Source: Arachnopeziza araneosa (Eukaryota; Ascomycota; Leotiomycetes; Helotiales; Arachnopezizaceae). From it: a stretch of DNA of 64,000 bases. The position numbers and the translations under genes were made by a program. This document shows, one piece after another, positions 1 to 10,994 of the stretch. The notes beneath the pieces are model-generated. The model did not search any database, was not told where the DNA came from, and saw only the letters and a program-made list of their open reading frames with translations. The stretch lies in assembly GCA_003988855.1 (NCBI GenBank), contig QYAI01000183.1, positions 1 through 64,000 on the forward strand, read 5' to 3'. Numbering within the stretch: the first letter of the stretch is position 1; each line of letters opens with the position of its first letter.

Positions 1-965
1 GAAAGCCTATCAAGAGTGCATTATGGTGATGTAGACTAGAATTTGTAGCATTTTCAACCTTTTTGGAACTATTTTGGTGGGGTTCGCTAATCCGTCCTCA
101 ATTTTTGCACCCCCTGGTGAAGCATAATCAAAGATTATGTAAGCTAATAAAGAAGCTATCGTACTACTGTGTCTAAGCCTATTAAGAAGACTCATTCACA
201 GGCTATTCGCTTCCACAGCTACTTTACGACCTCCTGCCGATAAACTGTTTTGTCATGTTGAAGTACCGCAAGAACTATCTCTATACCAGTTTTTCTAGTC
301 GCGATCTTGTCTCCGTCCTTGTTACTCATTATGGAGAGCGTTTACTCTAGTTTGCCATCGTAAATGAGGTTGGGGTACTGATTATACATGCCTCATTGAA
401 GAAACCATAAAAAAAGCACGAGCAAATCATAAAGGAGCGAAACAGTAGATGGAAGATGATTGAAAAATGGGAGTAGTTTAACAAAGCTACTGGAAATCTC
501 CAGTGCCGAATCTTAAAAGTATGGTTGCTAGAACAGTCTTCTCAAAAGGATGCAAAGTTCCACCGCTTAGTACGACTTTTTATTGTAAATTCACCTTCTC
601 TTTCTCGTACGTTGCATATCGTGGTATTATGGATTAATATATAGCGCGTAGTTAAGCAATTTTTTCTTGCAGATTTGTACATGTTTCGGAGAAGTTTAAC
701 AATATCGCCGATTTAAAATTCGCATTATGAAAGTAAATTTATCCATTCAGTAACGGAGTAATTCGATCTTGGTTGTCATCTGGCTTCTCTTGTCGCCGAA
801 AGGAAAAATAAATTCTCCGCACCTCACTTCCCTCACATTCTCTCATATATCTTCCTCCGGCCAAGGTAGGGCATTGCGAGGAGAACCTGATAACGTAACT
901 CTATCTATTTACTACCTCTCAAGCCCATCGCAATAAACTTCAATCATAGGCTACAATAGCAGCCT
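1..965. other. AT-rich stretch without a gene
   Basis: No ORF with coding character was recognised on either strand. The stretch is AT-rich and contains one copy of a dispersed repeat (582-640, listed separately). A pyrimidine-rich tract lies around 810-860. It probably represents decayed repeat sequence plus the 3' flank of the gene that ends at 966. Confidence 0.5.
582..640 (+). repeat. Imperfect direct repeat, copy 1
   Basis: The segment that begins ATTGTAAATTCACC and runs to TATTATGGATTAATA recurs in the same orientation at 2996-3088. Many differences are C/T or G/A transitions, as expected of repeat-induced point mutation (RIP). The two copies bracket the gene at 966-2515. The element type is not recognised; the copies could be eroded terminal repeats or a simple duplication. 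Confidence 0.6.
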
Positions 966-2515
966 TTATTGCTTTAAGCCTGCTTTACTGACATTTTTCG
1001 TTATCTTTGGTGGCCTTCCACGACCGCGTTTAGGTGCTTCCTTCTTGGCTACTCCGACTTTACGAGGTCGGCCTCGTGGTCGTTTCTTTTCCGGTTCTTT
1101 CGTCGATTTTGGCGCCTGAGAAACTTTAAGAAGGTTTCGATTACGCTCTCGCGTCTCGTTTGCCATTTCTTGTCTAGCGCTTTTAGACTCTTCTTTAAGG
1201 CGGAGCCATTCAGCAGGCTTGGTAGGGCCGTCGCTGAACAATTCTGCAATTTCATCGAAATCGTATGAATCACTATCGCTATCGTCGGAGTCAAAGTCAC
1301 CCATTTCCGAATCTTCATCGGAATCGAAGCCCCTTGTACCTATGTCTTCATTGAACATGTCCATGTAGGCGGTAGCGGCATTGATTTCGCGAACAGCCTC
1401 TTTAATAGGCTGTAGATTCTCCTGGTGTCGGGCGTGCCATGCCTCCAGGTGCTTCATGACAAACGGGCGGTGGTGATTTACTGCATAATCCTGAATCTGG
1501 TCCACTATACATATCAAATCGAAAGCTCGACTAAATTCTTTGACATCTCCTTCCCATATTGTCTCTGCCATCTGCGTTGAAGTCGTAGTTAGTAATCTGT
1601 TCATCAAGGTGGCAACCACTACAAGGCAAAATACTCCGACGGTGGGCAAGGATGACTTACGCAATCATGTAGCATATTCCAAACCACAAAGACTTGCCAA
1701 TACGAGCCGCAGGATGCAAATGCAAAAATTTGATACTTGGAGCTTTCCTCAGTCTGATATTCAGCAACGTTGTTGGGGTCTCGAGCTAAATCATCCAACA
1801 TAGCGAGATAGGTCCTGCAAGCATGGTAAATTTGATCCTCAGCTTGTTGGTAAAGCGATGCTGTTTTTTTTGCTTCATACACAGCAAAAGGGAATAAGAG
1901 CTCAGTTTTGCCCCAGACGCCATCCACAACTAGGCCACACTTGGGATCGTGCATCATCGTTTGCAAATCGTGCTCCGAAAGTCGTTTGTCGGGCTGCATA
2001 GTGCTATGGTCTTCTTCGCAGTCAGTGGCGCTGCAAACATACCCACGTTTGAGAAAGAAGTCATCGTAGCTCTTTAGACCGATTGTCGCATCCGGAATTC
2101 TTATTTTCACGACTCCCTTTCCAGTATCGTCAATTTCCAAAAACTCGTACGGTCTCTTATCTCTACAGGAGCTTCTTGTTAATAGGGCGGATTTAGCTTG
2201 ACCAGGAGATAAAGAAGTTACTAACATCAAGAACCTTTCATCGTCATATAGTAAACCAAATACATCATTCCACGCAGATACTTCCCAGCAGAATTCAGAA
2301 GCCTTGTACACTTGGTTACGGATTGCTCTTTTATACAGCTTTGTTGCCCTTTGGTCGAGTTCTGTTTTCTTTTTGTCGTTCAAGGATTCTCTATACTGTC
2401 CTATATTTAGATTGGGGCAGAATTTGCTCCAGCTACCTGCCATCGGCTTGCTTCTAAAAAACACAGATTGTCTAGATATGGTGACTTCTGAGAAGGGCTG
2501 GGGCACTAATGGCAT
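966..2515 (-). CDS. PD-(D/E)XK nuclease-like fungal protein with C-terminal AT-hooks
   Basis: Two exons are predicted, 2515..1661 and 1571..966. The intron 1660..1572 has a GTAAGT donor, an ACTAAC branch site and a GCAG acceptor, and joins in phase 0, giving 486 aa. Exon 1 carries the block VVDGVWGK...FPFAVYEAKK, an acidic residue followed by ExK, as in the large fungal family annotated as PD-(D/E)XK nuclease-like; catalytic activity in that family is mostly unproven. The C-terminal part has an acidic Asp/Ser stretch and two AT-hook motifs, RPRGRPRK and RGRGRPPK (about residues 449-456 and 467-474), which predict binding to AT-rich DNA in the nucleus. The start at 2515 is the first Met of the ORF; an upstream exon is possible. 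The gene lies between two imperfect direct repeats (582-640 and 2996-3088). Confidence 0.65.
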
Positions 2516-2847
2516 GGCCCGCTCTCTTGGATTTCCTCTGCAGATCTTGTTAAAATTTAATTTCTAGCTTTATTACTCACGAACTTACCGCGGCATCTTT
2601 CAGTAAGGATAGTGCTTGACACGGAGCTCTTATTCCAAGGACTTCACTGATCGAGTTAATGGAGCCACAGTTTCTCTTGCGAGAATTCCCGAACCAGTGT
2701 AGAAAGAAAATTAAAGAAGATGCAAAATCATTGCATTTTAATGCTAAGTTGGTTTCTATAAATATCAATACTCCTAGGCATCTACTGCTGCCTGGCGTTC
2801 AGCGGACCTCTCGCCAGACCAGGAGGTGAGATTAAGGATCATAGAGA

Positions 2848-2913
2848 CTGAGGATTATGGTGGCTGAGGACCGTAGTGGCTGAGGGTCATAGTGGCTCAA
2901 GATCCACCTGTGG
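2848..2913 (+). repeat. 16-bp imperfect tandem repeat, about 4 units
   Basis: Units of the form CTGAGGATTATGGTGG start at 2848, 2864 and 2880, followed by a degenerate 18-bp unit at 2896. No ORF crosses it convincingly. It lies between the PD-(D/E)XK-like gene and the second direct repeat. Confidence 0.75.
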
Positions 2914-2995
2914 CTTAGGATAAGCGACCGCTTGCTCGGGTCCGTAGACTAAAGCGGAACCAGCGAAAGAAAAAATTGACCCTAAGTGTATAGGT

Positions 2996-3088
2996 ATTGT
3001 AAATTAACCTTCTCTCTCTTGTGCCTTGCATGTTGTGGTATTGTGGAAATCAATCTTCTCTTTCTCTTGCACACATGGGATTAATAAG
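2996..3088 (+). repeat. Imperfect direct repeat, copy 2
   Basis: Partner of 582-640 in the same orientation. It carries an internal partial duplication: a CTTCTCTTTCTC-type tract occurs twice before GGGATTAATAAG. Transition-type differences between the copies fit RIP. Together with copy 1 it flanks the gene at 966-2515. Confidence 0.6.
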
Positions 3089-3118
3089 CTTGCCGCTATG
3101 AAAGGAGGGGCCGAGGCT

Positions 3119-3176
3119 GCGGGCCAGGATTGCGGGCCAGGATTGCGGACTAGGGTAGGTGCGGACTAGGGTCGAT
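3119..3176 (+). repeat. Short G-rich tandem repeats
   Basis: The unit GCGGGCCAGGATT occurs twice (3119 and 3132), followed by two units of the type GCGGACTAGGGTNGNT (3145 and 3161). The tract is intergenic, upstream of the carbonic anhydrase gene, with no obvious function. The rest of 3177-3484 holds nothing recognisable except a possible in-frame upstream extension of the next gene. Confidence 0.65.
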
Positions 3177-3484
3177 GCTTTCGAGAATCAATGTTACATG
3201 TTTTGTCTTCTACAGCAACAAATACTTGATTACTTATTTTCTGCGCTGTGCTTAGAAAGCTGCTTTGAAATTAGATACATGAGCCTGAACATTCTATCAA
3301 TCATATCATGTCCAAAACCTAGAATGTAACTACTGAGACGGAAACGGAAATGCTTAAAGGAACACAGTGCCGACGTCATGCACATCAAGTTCTTCGACAC
3401 CTAAATCATTCTCATTTCTATACATCGTTATCTATCAAAAACAAATCCAACATTGATTCATACCCAACTATCACAAATCCCAAG

Positions 3485-4251
3485 ATGCTTCCAGGTTCTG
3501 TGGACGAGATGATAGCACGCAATAAGTATGTCTTCTGGAGGTCGATCAGGACATCAACTCACCTATTTACAGAAAAGCTGCAGAGACTCATGTACCCCCT
3601 CCTCCTCTCATGGTTATGGCCAAGAACTTGAGAGCAACAAGGGCTGGTATTGTGGTTCTATCTTGCTCCGACCCTCGACTCAATCCATATAAGATACTCG
3701 GCGTGGACGGGACGACTGTTAGTAAGTACCCTCCACTTGTTATTGACAACATCTTGAAAACCGAGAATATTGATTAGATTTTAGAGGCGACAATGGTTCG
3801 AAATGCAGGAGGAAGAGCTTTTGATGCAATTAGAACTCTGGCTGTGCTGCAGACGATTGGCAGCCCCGGAACCATTGTGGTGATGCATCATACTGGTACA
3901 TTATGCTTTTATATCTTAAAAACGGCTGGCTGATGATCGTAGACTGTGGAATGACTCATTTCCATAATGATACAGTTAGAGAAGCTCTTACTCAAATTGC
4001 ACCAAACGAAGCGAGCTCCATTGCAACTTCCGAGTTTGGAGAGATCACAGGCTCGTAAGTTTTGAGTCTTTGGTCCCAACAAGAATATACAGTTAACAGT
4101 TATTAGGCTTGAGGAAAGTGTATTGGCTGATATCGAATTGATTCGCAAAAGCCCACTCATTCTGGATAGCACTCAACTGATTGGCTTGATATACGATGTC
4201 AACACTGGACTTGTGACACAAGTGCAAGATAAGAAAGGGGAAAACCTATAG
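3485..4251 (+). CDS. Beta-class carbonic anhydrase
   Basis: Predicted exons are 3485..3525, 3573..3721, 3785..3895, 3943..4054 and 4107..4251, giving 185 aa. All introns are GT-AG, 47-63 nt long, and the total is in frame. The product would hydrate CO2 reversibly. The beta-CA signature is visible: SCSDPRLNP supplies the first zinc Cys and the Asp/Arg dyad, and HHTDCG supplies the HxxC zinc ligands, with VRNAGG between them. The length matches the small cytosolic beta-CAs of filamentous fungi. An in-frame ATG at 3350 would add 45 residues rich in His, Arg and Ser and could make a targeting peptide; 3485 was chosen because it opens with the usual short family N-terminus. The next gene, a Zn2Cys6 regulator in the same direction, begins 250 bp downstream. 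Confidence 0.85.
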
Positions 4252-4503
4252 TGACGAGAAGAAACTGAATAGAGCCCGGATATTTACCGATTTCCTAATC
4301 TGTTGTTTGATAGAATTTTAAAACAATATTAAATAGATCTTTCTCAATCTGTACGCTCCTATCATTGGCCCGATGACTTTGGATATCACATGATGCTGCA
4401 TAATCTACCCATCCAAATCCCTGTGCGCACAACAAAAGTGATCTTCAATATCCTATACCTCTAACCAATCGAGTAGCTGAAGCTCTGCTAATAGCAATCC
4501 AAA

Positions 4504-6339
4504 ATGGATACAAGTTCAATATCGTCTGGTATCAGAACCCCCCTGAATGCTTGTATGTCTTGCAAGCAGGGGAAAAGGAAGTGTGATCGAGTCTACCCCA
4601 CTTGCGCCACCTGCTCTCGGTATTGCACCAACTCTGACCATCCAGCTTGACGTGAAGACTGATTTTAAAGAGTTGGTCGCAGATGTGTTTACGAGGAAGA
4701 CACGCAGCCGGTGGTTCAGGCTGCAGGCCCAAGCAGTGCTTCTCTTGGACACGACAGACAAGACGACCCAACTTCAATACATGATGCAACTAGCTTTGCA
4801 CAAGATTTCCTGCAGCGGTCTTTGAGTCAGGCTTCCACATTCAAAGTTGACCCATTCAGACATGAGATTCTTCGCAAATCCACAGTTGACTTTGTGCTAA
4901 GAGCTGAAGCCATCAAGATCTTCAAGACACCCGATGAAATGCGCGAGCCAATTACAGCATTTTTCAACAGTATATGGCTCAGATTACCAATCGTCAGTAA
5001 GTACTTGTTCTCGGAACGTCTGCCAACGATGTACTCGGCGCCCAAAGCGGACTTCATTCTTTTGTGTCTTTGCATACACCTTGTTATGCAACAGCCTGAG
5101 GAAGTAGATGAGAGCATGCAATCTTCACTATATGTCTTGATTAGAAGCCAATTGAATCTTCTTGAAGTAACTGGTTTCTTGACCTTAGAGCTAGTACAAG
5201 CTCAACTCATGATACTGTTTTATGAGATAGGACACGGGATTCATCTTTCAGCTACGACGCATATTGCTACTTGTGCTAGAACAGCTCGGCTACTAGGGTT
5301 AAATAAGAAGAATTTTGCGCGAATACAGAGTGATGAAGACCTAGAATCCCAAATGAGAGCTGAAGCAGAGAAAAGAACGTGGTGGGCTGTAATCAATTTT
5401 GATCGGTAGGCGAAGTCCACTCCATCACACCAGCGTTCCAAATTAATAGCAAACAGAATCATCAATCTCAGTAATGGCGATATAATTTTCATGGTCGAAC
5501 ATCCTCAAGCAGAAGATTTGCTTCCAGTGGAAGATAAAAATTGGGCACGGAACGTACGCATCTCAATAGCCACAGAAACTCTCGTAAGTATATCGGGTGT
5601 GACTGACACTACGTCCAGATTATATTAGCAAACGTGCCCCTGACACTAATGACACCCGTTGATGTCAGAGTCGGCCCATTTGCACGAGAATGTCAGGTCT
5701 CGCATCTGACTGGTCGAGTCCTGAGACATGTCTTCGATCCTGCGCCAGACGCCGACTTTCACAAGCAAGAAGCAGTCCAACTTGAGCGAACGCTCAAAGC
5801 TTTTATGCCTCTCTTGATCAACGAACAAACAGAATTTGGCCTACATTGTTCCGCATTGGGGATGTGTTGTAGTGCCCTATTCACAATGTACGATTCGGCT
5901 TTGCTATCAAGCACAATTTCGGAGCACGAACGTTTTGCTTTGACAGCCTCGCTTGACGAAACCTCCACCACGATCGCAAAATTCTCAAACTTTTTGTTTG
6001 GAGATCGTGATATTGTAGATATAAGCTTGTTTTCGCCATTAGTACCACACTCGCTCTATCAAGCTGCCATTGTTCAACTGCGGATGTGGAAAAGAACTGG
6101 AGATGTGACTTGTAAAGCTGCGTTCGATTCTTTGGTTGAGATACTTATTTTCTACAGCAAACGATGGTTTGTTGGAAGTATGGAAGCCCTATCCATGCGC
6201 AGTAAACTTGAGTATGCAATGCTAATGTGATCTAGGAAGATATGTTGAAGCGCTTGAGAAGATCAGTAAGAGCGATGACTTTCACCCGACGATGCTTCCA
6301 CTTCATGGTAATTATATCAGCGCAGTATGGCTACAATAA
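4504..6339 (+). CDS. Zn2Cys6 transcription factor with fungal-specific TF domain
   Basis: Predicted exons are 4504..4619, 4671..5405, 5457..5583, 5619..6177 and 6236..6339, giving 546 aa. Exon 1 joined to exon 2 gives an intact N-terminal binuclear cluster, C-x2-C-x6-C-x6-C-x2-C-x6-C, starting at CMSCKQGKRKC and ending RRCVY. The middle homology region follows, including TWWAVINFDR and RIINLSNGD across the third junction, then FARECQVSHLTGRVLRH. It should be a nuclear DNA-binding regulator of unknown target. Intron 3 (5584..5618) is only 35 nt, unusually short, but it is the only in-frame choice that keeps the conserved flanks. The C-terminus after the last intron reads RRYVEALEKIS and ends at 6339. 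It may act locally, but no adjacent biosynthetic cluster is evident. Confidence 0.8.
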
Positions 6340-7014
6340 AATCAGTGGATTGTATGATGCAAGTGTAGTGACGAGAAAGTTGGTGCCGATTATGGCTTAA
6401 AGCAGTAAAGACCATTCGAGTGAGATGCGATAGGTGCAAAGGATCAACCAGTATTAGTGCTAGTGTGATAATATATACGCTATCTTAGATCTCTATGATT
6501 ATAAATGCGCATATAGCTTCTCAACAGCCGAGAAAGCTTTGTGGCACCAGGGACACTGGAAAGATCTTTTCCACTTCACTGTAGAGCATGCAGATCCACA
6601 TATATTCGTAGTGCCTCGCAGCCATTTTCTAGCGATTTACATTTATTAAAAGAAAGTCGGCATGATTGAAGGGGAAGTTTTGTCTCTCGTGCATTCTACG
6701 TCATCCAAGCCCTGATAATGCGGGCGCATATGCGGATGCATGTGCGGACAAGGTTTTGGCAACGTTCAACCTTCGTTTTGGTTCAAAAACGTATGGTTAT
6801 GCAAAATTTGAGCAGGAAAGCAGTGATAGCAATTACTTTTATGTATATTGATTAATAACCCCATAATATGCCGCGAAAACAGTAATCAGCCCATGCTCCA
6901 ACGGTTGCCCCCGAGATATCCAGTTTTCCCGGGACAAGAGAAAATGATTGGAACCAAATTTATGCAGACTTCGCCACTAACCGCCGCAGCTTGTACTTTA
7001 TCATTCCACTCAAC
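6340..7014. other. Intergenic region, no gene seen
   Basis: Non-coding region between the regulator and the MFS pseudogene. It holds only short ORFs without family features. AT-rich sequence around 6450-6510 could contain the 3' flank of the regulator. Confidence 0.5.
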
Positions 7015-8814
7015 CTAACTTTGAGCGAATTTAGACCTGGCCCTTAGCTTGGCACCGGTCAGGTAGATAGCTATCATACCAATTATACCAAGAGTACTCA
7101 AGCCAGCGAGGACAGCACGCCCTTTCCGATACCCAAGTTGACAAATAAAGGTCGTGCATAGATAATGGATCCAGCAGCCATGGCAGATCGGACCAAATCA
7201 TTTCCAGCGAATAATGAGGCTGCGTACTTGGGATACGACAACGGAACATAGACGAAGATACTCTGGAATGAGGAAGGTCCCAACAACGAAAATAACCACC
7301 CCAATAAGCGGAACAATCCAATGAATACTGGCTCTCGATGTCCATGCAAAAATGAACAAGCCAGTGGGAAGGAAGAAAGATCCTAATATCGCCGGGACGA
7401 GACGGTGCTCTTGCTCGCGGAGACCGTTCTTGATATTATCTGGGATCATATACCATGTGAGGTACGAGAAGTACATCACAACACCAATTGTTGCGCCGAC
7501 TTGACAGGCAAGGAATGCTAGACCGATTTCACCAAGATTAAAGTTGTAAATCGGCGGAAAAACCAAAGCTATATGCTGGGTTAGCAAGCGACGACAAAAG
7601 CTATTAAGCGCTTTTCGAAGTTGGGGGACTTACGAAAAACCTCGAAGAAGGTGTAATAGATAGAATAGAATAAAGCTGTGTAGATATTGACGAAGAAGAC
7701 AGCTGGATCCTTGATGGAGATTTCGACAGGTTTGATGAGTGCATCAACAACAATACTGGATACTGTCAAGTGGCGCTGGTCAATTTCACTCTGGGCTTGA
7801 AGTCGAGAGTCCCCGGTAAGTTTCCGAAGCCGTTGGGCTCGTCTCAAGAGGATATTAGGAGTAGATGTTTCGGGCACAAGAGTCAGGAGAATGATGAGCA
7901 TCGGCGACGCCATCCATACGATTTCCCATAGAGACCATCTCCAAGACTCGGCGGAGATGGCAAATCCAGCCATCAAGGGACCAACGGCAGGACCTCCCCA
8001 TGCCGCGAAAACCCACCATCCGAGCGGGTACGGCACATATAAGAGTGAGTACATGTCAGAGAATGTTGAACCCGCATTGGCGAGAGCAGGACTTCCGAAA
8101 AAACCCTGCAGAAACCTCAGGACTAGCAAACCGGCGAAATTACCAACAACAGCGGTGGGGAATGACAAGGCGAAGAAGAGTATAAACGTGAGGTAGTAGA
8201 CGGGATTTCGTCCGACGACCGGGATCTCGCTGAGAGGCGCCCATAGGAGTGGTCCAACACCATAAGCAAGAACGTAGAGTGAGAGTGGCAGAACGGAGTC
8301 TGTTACATCGATGGAGAACGCTCTCGTTACTCCCCCTTCACTTGGAGCATAGATTGACGAGCCGGTATAAACTACCCAGGATACAAACACATGACGAAGG
8401 CGATCATGGCTTTCTTGCCGCGGGTCCAGTTTTGAGGATTCGCTGGGTCGTCTGTCGTGTACCAATCAACCGAGATGATTCCATCGGTAGTCTTTCTAGG
8501 CGCGATTGGAATGGTCTTGGTCCGTTCAAGGGAGAGTTGTTGCTCCAGATTGAAGCGTTCGGTGCTGTACGGCATGGTTTCTGCTCGACTCTTGGTTCGA
8601 GTGACGCCAAGGCCTTCTACCTCATTGTGGCAGGACTGGGCGTCGCTGATCCTTGTGAAATTTGGGCTGAGATGACTTTTTCGGAATTTAGTTGGGTGAT
8701 GTAGTTAACGGGAAGGACGAAATCATTCTTCTCTTCTGGGTATTTGAACAATCTGTTTCCAGACAATAGTCGGAGGAATTGACCCAGAGGTGCTTCGCGA
8801 ATGAGATCGGTCAT
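7015..8814 (-). pseudogene. DHA1-family MFS drug/polyamine transporter, multiply frameshifted
   Basis: The reading runs on the minus strand from ATG at 8814 to TAG at 7015 and follows a common fungal DHA1 (TPO1/FLR1-like) carrier almost end to end: MTDLIREAPLGQ and SGNRLFKYPEE, then GLGVTRTKSRAE, DWYTTDDPANPQNW before the first membrane span, SWRWSLWEI, PETSTPNILLRRAQR, and the C-terminal GAKLRARSKFA. One genuine intron (GTAAGT donor, TATAG acceptor) lies at about 7615-7571. Four single-base disruptions break the frame, near 8617-8625, 8378-8382, 7265-7272 and 7106-7112. Known relatives export azoles, polyamines or weak organic compounds at the plasma membrane. As written the gene cannot make a full carrier. 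Assembly error at all four sites is the alternative explanation. Confidence 0.85.
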
Positions 8815-10763
8815 TGTGAGATCCTAGAAGGAGGAGTATTTAAAGATGTTGGAGAGTGTGAAAGATGTGACTTTGTTTATTAGAGGATTTGTATAAAACT
8901 AGAGGCGTGCTTATCCTTTCTAAATTGATGAGAGATAGACGGACATGAGATAAACTTTATACATTACGATAGAAGAAATCCCAGACTCGAAGCTGAATCA
9001 TCCATTCACTGGTAACACAAATAAACCACATATTTTGGCCAGAATGCATTGGTAATCATGGATATGGTAAGATTGGCTCGAATATCACTGATTAGAAGAC
9101 GAACCGAGTAGACTTCCTTGAAATCTTCGGGGTATGGAATAATTTGTAATGTACAATGCCACAAATGGCTGGATCCGGACTAGAGTGTAAGCGTCCCGGT
9201 AGTCTTGGCAAGCACTTCCGTCAAACATTTACTTCCCTGATCCTTTTCACTTGGCAACAACAGCTACTAGCATTTCTACACGTTAGTAAGTCATCGCTAG
9301 ATAGAATATCCTAGGTTGGTGGAGCAGATGGATTCTCTCGGGCACTGTGATACACGCACCTCGGATGGCCATGGTTTCTCTGACACTCTAATCACACACG
9401 CCGACGTGCATAGTATACCACAACTTAATCTTGATCTCTATCATGCACGACAATGTCTATATCTCGAGGCAGACTTTATTTTTGTCATGACACAAGCCAG
9501 TGCACACACTATTCTGATGATCTCCAGCAGCTTCAAACCTCTCTTTCCTTGGTCTCAGGTCAGCATATCTGATCCCGCAGAACCCTCAAGTGGGATATCC
9601 AAAGTAACCCACTAGCTGATAAGGCTTATATGTCAATCAGAAGATCAAGGTCTTTAATACAGTTCATGGCAGAACTAACGAATAACTTGGCTATTTTCAA
9701 ATTTGTGATGTTCAGGTCGATGAGGCACAACACATGCAGTGAGACACAAGTAATCGAAGTTGAGAGTACTAAATCACGATATATGATTTTTTTTCCTCTC
9801 AGATTCCTATTTGTAGTGTCGGCTTATTCAGCTTAACAGTAGCTGGTGCGTAAGTTGTGTTAGTCTCGCCTTTACAGATGAACTTTATATCGAGCGTATC
9901 AAAGGTGAATCGATCAACAGGATCTTGGTAAAAAGAAAACAGCTCTCTAACTTATCAACAGTGCTCTTTGAATAGTTCAAAAGGTATATACTGCAGTAGG
10001 CTTGGACCACACAAAGTGTCTCGAGTGCTTTTGGGGGAATGTTAGAATGTTGCACGTGACTAAGTCTCCGTTTCAAGAGGCCCTTCTTTCTTTCTGTAGA
10101 ACCATAAGGGTTGTGCAGATTTGTGTGTAGAATTCAGGTTAACGTAGTAGCTGAATAAATACTCGTATGAAGAGGATTTTGCACGCCGAAATTTACATTT
10201 CACATTGCTTGCACTGAGACTTTACAAATAGCGGTTCTGTTTAAAAAGACGAATCCCTTTTCCCCAATACGCCTACTTATATTTAAACTACAGACCTGAA
10301 AGATCAATTGCTTATTCCATCGCTGCAAGTCCAGATTCTATGCTCGCTGTTTGAATCCCTTGCAATATATGCATCATGTTCCCACGACCAAGTGTGTCAG
10401 CTGTTAAACCCCGCTTCAAATTGTACACTCTAATCAAGTCCAGCTCTAAACGGCGTAAGCTTTGCAGAAACTAAAAGTTAACCGCAAATGTGTGTATTGA
10501 AATCACTTGTATCTCTAAAGGCTTCGCTGACCGACCTGTTCCTACTAAGCACACTTGAATACAAACAGAATAGCATTGACCAAATCTCATAATCCACATG
10601 CCATTATTCACAAAGACCTCACCAGCCAATGCCCCCGTGTAGACACAATCAACCCAGCCCACCGTGAATCATGTAATCCCACCTCCCAGTTTGAAAAATC
10701 CTATAGAACCACCCTTCCTAAGAACATCATGACTCTTCAAAATAGAAAAAAGAGAAAGAAAAA
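8815..10763. other. Long intergenic region, no gene recognised
   Basis: Nearly 2 kb without a convincing gene. Short ORFs exist (9316-9615 on the plus strand is the longest) but have no motif, signal peptide or coding bias. The last part before 10764 has A-rich sequence directly in front of the next start codon. Confidence 0.5.
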
Positions 10764-10994
10764 ATGTACAACCCGAACCACGGCTACGCAATGCAGCTCG
10801 CGCTGGCGCGCCAGGGCGGGGGCCACATGACGGCGGGCCAGTTCCGGCAGGGCCTGCAGCAGCGCGGGCAGGCCAGCGCGCCGTCCATCTCCAACTGGAT
10901 CAACCAGACGGAGCGCGCGCACGGCGGCTACACGGGGGGCAACGCACGCTTCCAGAACTGGTACCAGACCACGCAGTGCTGGTGGTTGCGGTAG
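10764..10994 (+). CDS. 76-aa hypothetical protein with extreme GC3
   Basis: A single-exon ORF whose ATG follows an A-rich leader, a good fungal context. All but two or three of its 77 codons end in G or C, while the flanking DNA is AT-rich to average. Such purity over a full ORF argues strongly for real, selected or recently acquired coding sequence. The protein is rich in Gln, Gly and Ala with several aromatic residues (NWINQTERAHGGY and a Trp-rich end, QCWWLR). It has no signal peptide, membrane span or Cys pairs. No family is recognised. An antisense ORF over the same bases is most likely a shadow of the high GC3. Confidence 0.6.
   Translation: MYNPNHGYAMQLALARQGGGHMTAGQFRQGLQQRGQASAPSISNWINQTERAHGGYTGGNARFQNWYQTTQCWWLR

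Noticed and set aside
3350..3484. Longer N-terminus for the carbonic anhydrase
   Set aside because: In frame and possible, but its His/Arg/Ser-rich sequence does not match the family and could be 5' UTR; kept only as an alternative.
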